Source: Pleodorina starrii
Taxonomy: Eukaryota > Chlorophyta > Chlorophyceae > Chlamydomonadales > Volvocaceae
Direction: 5' to 3'
DNA: 64,000 nucleotides
Assembly: GCA_030267565.1 (NCBI GenBank)
Contig: BRXU01000001.1
Span: 6,324,001-6,388,000, forward strand
Made by a program: the position numbers and the translations under genes. The notes under the pieces are model-generated. The model worked only from the letters and a program-made list of their open reading frames with translations, had not been told where the DNA came from and searched no databases. Below, in pieces: positions 1-10,789 of this stretch; within the stretch, counting starts at the first letter, position 1; each line of letters starts with the position of its first letter.

Positions 1-28
1 TGGTTGGTTGGTTGATTGGTTGGTTGGT
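1..28. repeat. TTGG microsatellite
   Basis: The window opens inside a short run of TTGG units with one imperfect unit. It may continue left of the window. No gene is seen in the first 340 bases. Confidence 0.8.
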
Positions 29-343
29 CCGTTAAGGTGGTTGGGATTGATTTTCCTAGAGGTGTGGAAGTGTGGTTCGGGACTTATAAAGGAGTTGGGT
101 GGTTCGTTGCAGCGCGAGTTCACCAGCCATCCAGGCCGGCAGGGCGTACTGGAGGCGCAGCAGCACCTGTGGGAGACGACTACTACCGGTACCGGTAGTT
201 TGCAAGCGTATACCGGTAGGCCGCCTGTCACCGTACCGTGCTGATTTGACGCACACAAGGACACGTGCACAACAGCGGGGATTTTCGGCACTTGAACACT
301 CCGTCGCGGGAACAGGCGCTCCGGGACACGGTACAGGTTCGAG

Positions 344-794
344 TCAGGTCCACGCAAGTGAGAGCCAGTTGCCAGCATGGGCGCTTTGTTGCCAGCATGG
401 GCGCTTTGTTGCCAGCATGGGCGCTTTGTTGCCAGCATGGGGGCTTTGTAAGCCTGGTTGATTAGCGGCATGTCCCCCCGGGGTGGCGGGCGCAGACTGC
501 AGCCCTGCCGGCCGTGGCCAGAGGGCGTCCACAGAACTAACGGACAACACAGCACGACAACAGGTTTCGTACCGTCGACAGATGCCGCCGTTGACTTGCA
601 GTTGCAGATACGGTTGCCCTTACCTGGAAATCATCAAGCAAGTTGGGAATAGGGCGGGCCGCCGGGGGGGCTTCCCCCTGTGGGGCGCCGAGTGCGCAGG
701 CCTGCTCCGAAGCCTGGCCGCCGCCGACGAAGGCGATCGCAGCCATCAACGCCATCAAAGCGATGCTCGATCGAAAGAGAGCGACTCGGGCCAT
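344..794 (-). CDS. Candidate small secreted or targeted peptide, two exons (weak)
   Basis: Function unknown. Exon 1 (794 to 624) starts with ATG and encodes a clear hydrophobic signal- or transit-like N-terminus: MARVALF, then a stretch rich in Ala, Leu, Ile and Met, ending GGGQA before SEQAC. It ends at a good donor (CAG|GTAAGG). A plausible acceptor (GCTGCAG) opens exon 2 (496 to 344) in the same phase and gives a 107-residue product. Exon 2 runs through a 20-bp tandem repeat, which is read in shifting frames and looks unlike real coding sequence. The second exon may therefore be wrong, or the gene may continue off the left edge. Only the N-terminal exon is persuasive. Confidence 0.3.
368..447. 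repeat. 20-bp minisatellite, four copies
   Basis: A 20-bp unit beginning GTTGCCAGCATGGGC is repeated four times head to tail; only the last copy differs, by one base. The unit is not a multiple of three, so it cannot encode a constant peptide repeat. Confidence 0.9.
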
Positions 795-2975
795 GTTTCT
801 TGTTGCCGCTGTTGCCGTTGGTCTCCTGCGCGATTGCAGAAAAGCACGAATAGCAGCGCGGTTTTCGCGTCAGCTGCCTTCTCGTGCCTTCGATGGGACT
901 CCATTAACGCGTGTGGCGTGTTGGCAAATGGGCCGAGTTAGATACAGTCCATAATTTATTTACACAGCTATGCCATCGATTATGCGGGTTGGCGGGTGCG
1001 CGCTGCACTCCGGTGCCTCCCACACCACAGCACACCAGTTCCGACTTGAGTCGAGCCGCTGGGCCCCCATACGCGGCTTTAAGACCACGTTTCGCCTAAC
1101 TAAACATTTATGTTTTTTGATATGGGATTGGCGACAGCACGCAAGTTGGGCCTTGCAGCCCGAAGTTCACAGCTAGCCGCGGAAGGGGATGTATGCCATG
1201 TATCCTCTCACCGCTGTCGCCACAAATATTTCGATGTCCTGACGAACGATGTACCTACAAAATGTAATGGCGATACTATTATTTATAGCCCGTCCGGAGC
1301 CCGTAGCGGCCCGGGTCCTGGCTCCCGTGCCTGCCCGTGCAGCCGTACGTGCTCCGCCAGCTCCGCCCCCGGGGCAGCAGTTGGTTTTTCGTTTTTCTTG
1401 TCCATCCCGTCAAATATAGTTTAATTTAACTTAGCCTCGAATGCCAGTAATGTTCTAACATTACGGGCTCTCGGGTAAAACGCAATGTGCTCGTCATGTT
1501 CGGCTATTGCAATTGTCGGTGGGGGAGACGGGAGCAAGGTAGCTCGTCGGTCATACTAGCAAGACTACACATGGTAGCAGATTTCCGCAGCTATATCGCT
1601 AAGCAGAGACTCAATGGAAGCATTTAGGGTGCGAGGGGAGGGCCGATGCCACCTGACCATCGGCAAACCCGCGACTACACTTGATGTTCCGTGGGCATGG
1701 TATTTCAACACTTATAAAGTCACGGCTCTCACGTCGTCACCATCACATAATGCATTATCAGGGCGGTTGTCAACTCGCAGACACTACTATCGTCGCAGAT
1801 AAAACTATCGTCTCCGATCTCGACCATTATTAAGATACTTTGTGGGTGTTAGTGATAGGAATGGCTAAACAGACGGGATCACACTCCACTTGCGACCGTC
1901 ATCATACGCATGCAGCATCTGGCATGCTGGCATGCATGCATACATCATACGCATGCATGCAGCAATCGGAGTTCCGGAAAACGCAACATAAAGCCATTTA
2001 AATTTCGCATTATATATACTTCAAAAGGCATATTTCAATCATGGGGATGCGTCAAATTGTTACACGCGGGTGGGCGCAGCCGTACAGCAATATTGCAATT
2101 CACCATTACGGGCACGCTGAACAAATTCCAATTTTTGTCTTTTGCATTTATTAATTTTCCGTCATAAACTCATTATTCTAACGTCCCGCAGTCACTCGCT
2201 TAATTCTTTTAGGTGTATATTCTGTGGGACGATACGTAGTGGGTTCCAGGAAAGGGTAGGCGTGTTCCTACTAAGCCAGTTTGTTATTTATTTTTTGCCA
2301 TTCTCTGCTGATGTAAGACTTCGCTATACAGCAGGATGAGTCCATTCGCTGCAAACTTCTCTCTACTTTTCAGTTGCTGGTGGGCCGATCGCCAACCGCG
2401 AATGTCTGCATCGGGGCTTGCAAAGTGCAGCCAAGTAGTTGGAATATGAGAATGAAATATGTGCATTTTAAAACAGCCATAATTGCCTATCCGATATAAC
2501 ACTAGAAAAATTGTAAAACGCAGCAGCCGTAGGCATACCGTAGGAGATTTCTCCGCAGGCGGCTAATGCGCACGGAGCGACGACAACGCGCTACACAATC
2601 AATGTGTTGGCGACCGGCGACCGTGGCTGAAATGCCCTGGCATTGCAGTAGGCGGTCACAAAGCAGCACGGATGCTTATCATCATTCGGATGTTTATTGC
2701 TAGACTTCGCACTCGCGGTAAAAAAATGGGGAACTGCGAACTGGGACTGCTTGGCGGTTGCATGCAGTTGGGGCCAGGGTTGGGACGGTTGGTTGGTTGT
2801 TGCCTGAGCTAGCTGACATGACAGCTGACGACTTCTTGCCTCGAGACCGTTGCAATGAACGACTTCAACTCACGCAGCACTAGCTCACTTGCGTATACAA
2901 ATGGGCCTTCGGCTTCTGGCACCCCCACAACCGAGCTCTGGCATCCGCAGACGGCGGTCCCAAACCCTAAAAACC
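795..2975. other. Intergenic region, no convincing gene
   Basis: More AT-rich than the genes, with no ORF that has family resemblance or good splice sites. The only structure noticed is a GCATGC-rich patch near 1900-1970, where CATCATACGCATGC occurs twice. The right end should hold the promoter and 5' leader of the BTB gene. Confidence 0.5.
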
Positions 2976-5349
2976 ATGGTGAACACGAACGTCGCCGCCG
3001 CGCTGCGCTCGCTCTTCGGCAAGGAGACAGACTCCGATTGCGTCATCATCTTTCGCCGTGCGCAATGCGAGGGCCCAACGCCCAACCGTCTGGCAGGTGA
3101 CGGCGGGTGCGGCGAGACGGCGGCTGTATCGTCCGCGATTGGATCGTCCGCGGCGGTGTCCGGGTCCCGCTCCAGCCCTTCCAGCCATACAGTTGGCCCG
3201 GCCGGCGCTCCTCAATCCGAGCCACAGGACCGCCCCGACATCCTCGGCGATCCACTGCCGGGTCACAAAATAGTCCTGCGTCATGCGTCGGAGATGTTTC
3301 GAGCACAGGTCCGTCAGAGGGGACCACGAAGGGCAGCAATGCGTGCAAAGGGGCTCACTCGGGCAGTCGACCTGAAGGTGTTGCAACGGGGCCTGGATAC
3401 TCGTTCGGGAAGCTGGAAGCTCTGCTTCCGCCGCCGTCCCCGTCCCTTCGCTGCGGTATCTTCTTTTTCTCCCACCGCAAGGGGCACAGACGTCTGGTCC
3501 CTTTAGGGGGTTGGCCTCCGGGAATGCTGCCCTGCGCGATTTCGCTGGACGGCTGGTGGACTCCTAGCCGTGTCGTGTGCGATCCAAATGCACGTGTTAC
3601 TCCCGGGCGTAGGCCGATGCTTCTCCTGACCCCCAAAACACACATTAATAAGCCAAACCTACTTGCCGCCACATCTCGCAGCTGGATTGGCCTACAACTA
3701 ATGACACAAGGACCACCGTCGCTGACAACGGCCACGGCGATGGCCACGCCAGCGGGGCAGCGGATCACCCGGCGGCAGCGTCGGCCTCGGGATGCGGCGC
3801 GCCGCCTTGCAACTGCACAAAAACTTGCTACAGCAGCCGCGGCGGCGGGCCGCGGCAGCAGCAGCCGCAGCGAGCCCAGCTGGTTGTGCCCCTGAGCGGA
3901 GAGGATGAGCTCCCCAGCGCCCGCGCAGCCCTCGAGTTCGCCTACAGCGGCCAGCTGAGGCCGGGCTGCACCGTCCGCGAGACCCTGGGGGTTCGGCGGC
4001 AGGCTGCCTACCTTCAAATCGACGGTTGCACAGCCGCCTGCGACGTCAAGCTCTTGGAGCTGATGGCACAACGTGACAAGGATGCCGTCAACGGCGTCGG
4101 CATCAGCAGCGGCCGCGCCAGCGTCACCGCCGTCACCGCCGCCGCCGCCGCCGCCGCTGCCCTGGAGTTGTACGACTGTGTGCGCCTCTGGCCGGATCCG
4201 GATAACGAGCCGGACTTCACCGCCGTCGTGGCGGCTGCCCGGCGGCTGCTGGTGTCGTACTTCCGTGACGCGCTGTCCGTACTCAACTCGCCGGCGCGGC
4301 TGCGGCGGCTGCTGGCGCTCCCGCCGGTGGGGCTGGCGGCGCTGCTCGAGTCGGAGGAGTTCGGAACCGACTGCGAATCCAGCGTGCTGCTGATGCTCGC
4401 AACCTGGGTGAACGCCAATAGCAGCCGAGCCGGCGGCGGCGGCGCCGCAGCGGACCTGCACACGCGGGTTGCGCTGAGCCGGCGTGTGCGACTGGCGCTG
4501 GTGTCCCGGCCGCACCTGACCTTCCTGCTGTCGACTCTGGCCCTTGCCTTTGAGAAGTCTTCGGCGGCGGGAGGAGAGGGCGCGGCAGCGGCAGCGGAGA
4601 GCGGCGGCGGCGCCGCCGCCGCCGCCTGGCTGCCGTTGACCGTCCTGGACGCGGCTCTGCTGGGCCGCTACGCAGCGGCCGACCCGACGGAGCGCGCCGC
4701 GCTGACGGCGTCCGTATCGCACCTCTACGACTTCGAGTCGCCGGCGTTCAGCCTCACGCCGCGGCCGCAGTGCCTGCCGGCGGCGGGCCGTACCCTCACT
4801 TGGTGTGTGCGACAACACGACCTACTGGCGCAGCTGGAGGAGCCGCTCGACGGCGGGCACCTGGGCGTCGGCGCCGTCATCGGCGATGCGGCGGAGTTCC
4901 GAGACCGCTTCGTGTGGGGCGGCTTTGAGTGGACGTTGGTGCTCATGCACTATAACCGCGACCATGCGGCGATGCTGGGGATGTTCTGTCACCTGCCGTC
5001 GGCCTTCCAGATCCAGGATCCGAACCCGCTCTACTACACGCTGCCGTCGACCGTGGGCAGTCACGTGCTTCTGACGGTTCACGTCTGGGAGGGCGGAGTG
5101 CAACGGGAGGTTCCCGTCGACTCCACGGCGCCGAGCACCTGCCGCCTCTCCAGCGGCGTCGGATGGGTGTGGCCCAAGGCGCTGCCGCTCCAGCCGCAAC
5201 CGGTGACGGCGGCGGCGGCGGCGGCATCCAACGGAGGCCGTGCCGGGGGTGACGGCGGCGGGCGGCAGGCGGCGGTTGCGGCCTGGAGCAGATACCTGCA
5301 TGGGGGCCACATAACGGGGTCGCTGCGACTCCTGGCGCCGCCCGTGTAG
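2976..5349 (+). CDS. BTB/POZ-BACK domain protein
   Basis: Probable substrate adaptor of a cullin-3 type ubiquitin ligase or a protein-interaction scaffold; that role is inferred from the family. Model: exon 1 2976-3308, exon 2 3682-5349, intron phase 0, 665 residues. The start sits in a good context (AACCATGG). BTB signature: FGKETDSDCVIIF, then about 60 low-complexity residues, then LPGHKIVLRHASEMFRAQ. Across the intron it resumes with LVVPLSGEDELPSARAALEF and YSGQL. A BACK-like helical region follows (about residues 260-400), interrupted by Gly/Ala runs. The C-terminal third contains FEWTLVLMHYNRD and a TRAF/MATH-like beta-rich stretch seen in algal BTB proteins. The donor CAG|GTCCGT is weak, so the first exon edge could move slightly. 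Substrate unknown. Confidence 0.8.
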
Positions 5350-6242
5350 CTGGCCAGTAAGGGCAATCTCTGGCCGGCTTGCTTGCTTTCTGGCGGGCGG
5401 GCGGGCGGGGCGGGTATGCGGGCGGGCGGGCGGCCGGGCGGGGCGGGCGGGCTTGTACCGTCCTGGCACTTGCCTGACGCGGCGTTATCGCGGCGCCTGT
5501 GCCGATACGGTAGTTGGTGTGCGCAGTAGCGCTTCACCGTTGCTGCCGCTGTGTGGGGACCGGGGACTCGTGCTGATTGACGCTTTAATACTTCAGTCCA
5601 ACTTGGAATAGCCTCACCAACAACGAAGTTTCTCACCACCGCAATTTCGTGGGAGGTCGTTTTCGTCCTCGGATGTTTTTCTGGTCGTTTTCGTCAACGG
5701 GAAGTTGGGCGCGGCGGATTGAACCGTATCTGGTTTGAGCCATTGGAACACGTGCAATGCGACGGAACACCAGCGGTGGGGCATATGGGTGGTCCTCCCT
5801 GTTTTCATACACCCATCTACGTCATACAGGAGAGAAGCGGCAGATCTGACGGCACATCGAATGCTGGCTGCCTTCGCACATTCGCAGGCTTACCCGCGCG
5901 CACCAAGCGTCCTGCACAAAGGCGTCGGTGTAGGTCGAAGCTGCTCTGTCCCGTCCTCGGCAAAGTAAGGGCCGTTGATTGCTGAGGCAGGCGGCCCGCG
6001 GGCCCTACTTTGGGGTACGGGGCACATTAATAACAACATAGCAATCGGGACCACGATAATACATTAACTATTTGCGTTGCTGTCCACAAGTAACACACGG
6101 TAACTGCTGCTGTCTGGTCTGCGTGTGCCCTGGGGCGCCCAGGGCGCACGGCTAGGACAGGTCACGTCTCCCACATCGTTGTCGAAGATGTTGCCCTGTC
6201 TGCAATATGTTCGTCAGTAAGTAATAGAATGCCATGTTTATG
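5350..6242. other. 3' flank of BTB gene, GCGGG-rich tract, intergenic
   Basis: Directly after the stop codon lies a GCGGG-rich simple tract (about 5391-5455). The remainder has no supported gene. I could not find a clear TGTAA poly(A) signal close to the BTB stop. Confidence 0.5.
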
Positions 6243-7895
6243 CTGGATTTACATGACACGTTACGTTATCACTTTACAGGAAACGTGGTCAGTTCGCATG
6301 GGGTAACGGGTCCGTTACACGTTACGTGGCCAAAAAGTCTAACGTGGCCCCAGGGGGGGGGGTGTAATTGACCAAACGTTGATCCATCGCCCCGTTACAG
6401 CCAGTAAAACCTCATTTTAGCATAGTTTTGATTTCCTTCAAGACCAACCAATCGTTCAGTTATGTCATATACTTGGTATAACAAGCGCTCGGCGATCTCC
6501 ATCGCGTTCCCACTGCGAACTTCTCGCCAAACGTAGGCTGTGCTTACATATGACTGAAACTATGCCGCGCAGAAAGAAGTACCGCTGAACCGCTGATCGG
6601 AGCTCATATTTCTGCCGGGTTGGACTTAACGAAAATCGGAGACACATTGCATGCTTGGAAAGTATGCACCGTCTGAAAAGTCAATCAAGGCATACGTACA
6701 AGAAGAGAGCTGTTCCGTAAACCTTGTAAACCATGTAAACCATGCGCCGTACTTTGGCCACCCGAAAGTGATGAAAGTACGACATCAGCTCCCCGTAGCA
6801 TTGTTCCCCGTCGTTTTCTCGCCTTTTCGTGCTTGTTTGGCGGTTCAGCGGTACTTATCGTCGGCGATCTCCATCGCGTTCCCACTGCGAACTTCTCGCC
6901 AAACATACTACCGGTACATATGACGAAGGGCAACTCCGCACAAGCGCAGCGGCAGCAGAGCACTGCTCCTATGCACTATGCTCAAGCCAGGCATGTGTCC
7001 GGAATCAAGGCTCCCACGTGTCATGCTGAGTATCGCGTTATCATCTATCTCCGAATTGACTTTCAAATCTGCAACATAGCGCGCGAGCTCGAAGAGTGCT
7101 ATATCACGCACGGCCTTGATGTCCTCTGCTTGTTTAATGCAATCCCGTGCTACGCGTATTTGCTCAGAGAATTGCGTGGTCATGTCCATTTATTAATAGC
7201 TGCCTAAGTGACCAAAGCTTCTGGGGCACATATAACGAACCGATATAAGGCCAGGCAGTTATGTGAATACCTTTTATGATAAGTGCGCGGGAACAGCGGT
7301 GGAGAATGCGTGCCGTACTATTTTCCAAAATAGTACGACCTACAAGCGCACCGGTCCCTCACCACGGTCGGCAGCTCGGCACTCCCGAATGAGTTTCGCT
7401 GCCGGCTAGTTCTGCATAAAGTCAACATGGATCTTGACAAGGCGTTGCTGCTTCTCGACAAGACACAGTGGTCGGTCAGGCCGAGCTTCCGAGAGCCATG
7501 CCGACGCCGCGCAGGGCCGGCCGCGGTCGCAGCCGCTCGCCGACGCCGCACAACTTTAGTATAATCAATATGCAAACAATGAGCGCGATGAGAACGCCAT
7601 CGAGGGCTTGGCGTACTCTGAGAACGAGCTCTCGCGCGAAGAGGCCGACCTCGGCGCGTCGGGTCCCATTATGGGACGACGCAGGCTTCGTCCTAAGGGT
7701 TTAACATCGTGCTGGAGTGATATGACATGGGGGCTTTGACGTTACCGCCTCAAAACATAGTGTGTACGGACCTCGCGCCAACCGAGATAACGTCCCCAAA
7801 GAAGCCCATGTAAATTGGGATCCGTTTGGGCCTGCCACTTTACATGTAAACGTGAGGTAACGTAACGTGTCATGTAAATTGGCTATTACGGGTCC
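6243..7895 (+). mobile_element. TIR-bounded DNA-transposon-like element, copy A
   Basis: The left end (near 6247) reads ATTTACATGACACGTTACG; the right end (about 7857-7884) carries its reverse complement, TAACGTAACGTGTCATGTAA. This forms an inverted repeat of roughly 22-24 bp. Subterminal CACGTTACG motifs recur near 6255 and 6316. The interior has no full transposase. It includes a 50-bp direct repeat (about 6486-6535 and 6857-6906), a segment at 6650-6806 shared with 55858-56015, a perfect palindrome at 7314-7335, and a segment at 7308-7895 shared with 25068-25670. A short ORF starting MDLDKALLLLDK (ATG near 7428) is shared with the other copies but stops early here. Superfamily not assigned; no clear target-site duplication was found. 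Confidence 0.65.
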
Positions 7896-8499
7896 TTGGC
7901 GACACGTTTGGAAATACCCGCCCAATTGTTCTTGACGGACTAAGAAAGGGCCTCGACATTACTATTTTATTCCAATACTCATATTATTGTAAATTTTAAC
8001 AATTAAAATTATCGGGGCGTGGGATCTGTAGTCGCCAGGTCCCCGCGCTACCGCTCACGCACCTCACGCACCGACTAAGACAAACCGCCGCGATTTCACC
8101 GTAGAAGTGTATGGGCAATGGTCCAATATAAAGGACTTGATGACGAACTAATGCCACATTCATGATACCGGCAAAAAAATAGCCCCAAAGCCGTATAAAG
8201 CTGAATACGTACGGGGCACAACTGCTGACTCCTCTTAGGATGAGCGCGCGACCGGGCGCCCTGCAATATCCCTGGCACCTGATCAAAGTTTGCTCAACCA
8301 TTCGCTGTTGGTATGTTGTTATTAGTTAATATACAAGCAAGCTGCAAGTGCCTCTTGCAAGGAAGAAGTGAGGCAGGTGTTGCGTACGGTTACCCCAACG
8401 CACTTGCCTAAGAAGATTCCCAGGTGAAGCTGCACTTGGCTAGCGGCTCGTCGACATACACATTAAATACTTCATTGGGAGGGAGGTTGGACAGCAATT
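7896..8499. other. Intergenic region upstream of the ubiquitin-like gene
   Basis: AT-rich spacer with no supported ORF. It presumably holds the promoter and 5' leader of the gene beginning at 8500; no TATA box or other element could be fixed with confidence. Confidence 0.4.
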
Positions 8500-10354
8500 A
8501 TGCCGCTGCGACAGCAACATACAGAACTGCTGGTCGAGGGCACAGTCGCAGGCACAGCGTACAGAAAGCTGTTATGTTACGATCTAACCAAGGTCGGCAA
8601 TTTACGAATTCTAAAAACGTGCGTGCTGGACGACCTGAAAGCAGCGGGCGCGCCATTGGAGAGCGCATCCGAGGTGGTGCTTCGCAATTACGTGCTGACA
8701 GACTATGAGCACACACCCTTCGGCTCTGCTGGCGCCAAATCCTGCGCCCTTAGCGATCAGGACTCTTGGGGTCCCAGTCACGGCAAGGGTTGCCGCCTGC
8801 TCGCTGCCGCGCCCAGCCCGCGGGTCCCCATCGGACGCGCTGACGACAGCCGACACGCGATGCTGGCCATCGCGTCCCGCCAGCTGTACGATCGTGCCTG
8901 CGGGGAAGGCTTCATCCTGCCTCTAGAAGCCCGCGTCAAGCCCGCCGCAACACGGGCCAACGCGGGGGAAGCACAAGCTGCCGTTGTGGCACCGGCGGAT
9001 CCTGCCGACTCGTCGTCCTCCGGTGCTCAAGCTCCGGCGCCGCGCGGCCGCGGCGGCGTCGAGTCGCAGCCGTTCGACATCACCGTGCGTGACTTCCGCG
9101 GCCGGCACCAGACGGTGCGAGTGTGCGGCTGCACCTACGTGTCGCTTCTCAAGGCGGGCATTGCCGCTGCGCTCGGCTGCAGCGGTGAGTTTGACAATTA
9201 TCTAACAAGCCCAGCGAGCGATGGAAGGCTTGCGGAGCTTCGGAATGCAACCCAGCCCCTCCAGCTGCCGTCGCCCTGTCTGGAGCGTTTGCGTCTCGCC
9301 GCTTGACCAGCCTGCGTCCCTGTCCACCCCCCAAACCCACCCTAACACGACACGTGCCGCCCTCCCTCCAGTGTACAGCCACTGGCGTCTATTTTACGAC
9401 GGCCGGCCGCTGGACGATGAACTAGACCTGGCGGATTACAATATCACGGCGGGGGCGCTAGTGGAAGTGCAGATGACGTCGCATCAGCCAAACCGGCTGA
9501 AGCAAGGCCCAGCAGCCCATTCCGGCGTGGCTTCGGATGAGGGCAAGGACCCGGCCAGCGGGATCGGCAGCGGGGCCGGTGGTGGCGGCCGCGGCGGCGG
9601 CAGTGGCGGCGGCGCCAAAGCGGCAGGGCCGGCGCCCAACTGCAGCGCACCGTGGGCGAATTCGAGCGTAAAGGCCACTGCGACGGCTCAGATGACGGTG
9701 CAGGTGAGGCGGCGGCGACGGTGTCGGGCGGCGGCGAGCGCCTGCTTGGAACACCTCGCGTGTGATGTGATGTGATGTGATGTGATGTGATGCGTGAGAA
9801 GATTCCGTAACACATTACACAAATGCGTCGTCCCTGGCGAAACCGTTCCTCGTCGCGTCAAAGCAAATCCCTTGACCTGAACGCGGCTTTCGGTCCGCCT
9901 CAGGTGCTGCTGCCGTGCGGTCGCGTCGCGCAAGTGAACCGCTTCGCCTCGGAGGAGGTGCAGCGGTTCGTGCACCGGTTGCTGGAGGCGGAGAAGGCGC
10001 TGCTGCTTGCGCCGACGGAGGACGCCCCGGCGTTGGGGGCAGCGGCCGCGGGGGTGGCGGTGCCGGGTGTGGCGCCACAGCCCGTAAATGCGACTTCCGG
10101 GTGCGGGAAGGAGTTGCTGCTGCCTGCGCCCCACCAGGCTGCGCGAAACGGGCTGCGAGCGCCGGGTTCCGTCGGGTGAGTGGGTGGTACTAGTTGCAGC
10201 GGTCGTTTGCAGCAGCACCTATTGTTCTCGTTGCAGTGGGCTCCAGACACCCGCCGGCGGGAGTCGCCTCGAATCATCATTAGCCTGGCAGCCAGGATTG
10301 CCCTACTGGCGGAACGACACGGCTCGCTGTGGCTTGTGCCGTTCACATTGTTAG
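8500..10354 (+). CDS. Ubiquitin-like domain protein of unknown function
   Basis: Exons 8500-9184, 9372-9703, 9904-10175 and probably 10237-10354, phases consistent, 468 residues. If the last 61-nt intron is not spliced, the frame stops at 10179 (430 residues). A ubiquitin-like fold spans about residues 192-262 and is split by intron 1: FDITVRDFRGRHQTVRV, then after the splice YSHWRLFYDGRPLDDELDLA followed by DYNI. This matches the beta-hairpin and the L-I-x-x-G-x-x-L-D-D-x-x-x-L-x-D-Y-N-I region of ubiquitin. There is no C-terminal Gly-Gly after the domain, so it is an integral Ubl rather than a conjugated modifier. The rest is low complexity, with a Gly-rich linker and an amphipathic helix (RFVHRLLEAEKALLLA). 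The N-terminal 190 residues are unrecognised. The partner may be the proteasome or a ubiquitin receptor, but that is only inference. Confidence 0.65.
9761..9792. repeat. TGTGA pentanucleotide microsatellite
   Basis: About six TGTGA units lie inside intron 2 (9704-9903) of the ubiquitin-like gene. The run is outside the exons, so length change should be neutral. Confidence 0.85.
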
Positions 10355-10769
10355 GTCGATTGCCTTCCTGAGCCAGCGGTGATTGAGACACCCAATTTCG
10401 CAGTTCTTCCAAATGAGGCACACGAGGTTGCCGTGTCGCCCCCAACACGTGCAAAAACCTCTCGCTTGCGTCTCGCCCTCGCCCTCGCCCTCGCCTCACA
10501 GTCAGCTCCAAGGCGGGGTCATCGGCCAGAAGCTTCTGGCGGTGCTGCTGGCGGCAGCGGCGGTTGTCATGGCAATGGCGGTGCTGTAGGTTCCGTATTG
10601 TTGACCCCATGGCTCTCTCCGTGCTTGCTGTACAGCTTGCGGCTGCTCGGGGAGAAGCTGGAGCTGCATGTTGGCCGTTGACAGATGCTTGCGGCACAAG
10701 CCTGCATCCGCGGGGCTCCCCCCTTTCCCTCGATCCCAGCCATGCGGTACGCTATGGCAACGGCGGTTT

Positions 10770-10774
10770 TGTAA
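10770..10774 (+). terminator. TGTAA poly(A) signal
   Basis: TGTAA, the usual chlorophyte poly(A) signal, lies about 415 bases after the preferred stop of the ubiquitin-like gene. Cleavage would be expected 10-20 bases downstream. Confidence 0.45.
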
Positions 10775-10789
10775 ATATGCTGTGCCAGT

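Noticed and set aside
368..447. CRISPR-like look of the 20-bp repeats
   Set aside because: Units abut with no spacers and the genome is eukaryotic; it is a minisatellite.
3355..4818. 487-codon open frame on the minus strand
   Set aside because: It is the antisense shadow of the BTB-BACK exon; its Arg/Gln-rich composition is what GC-rich codons give when read backwards.
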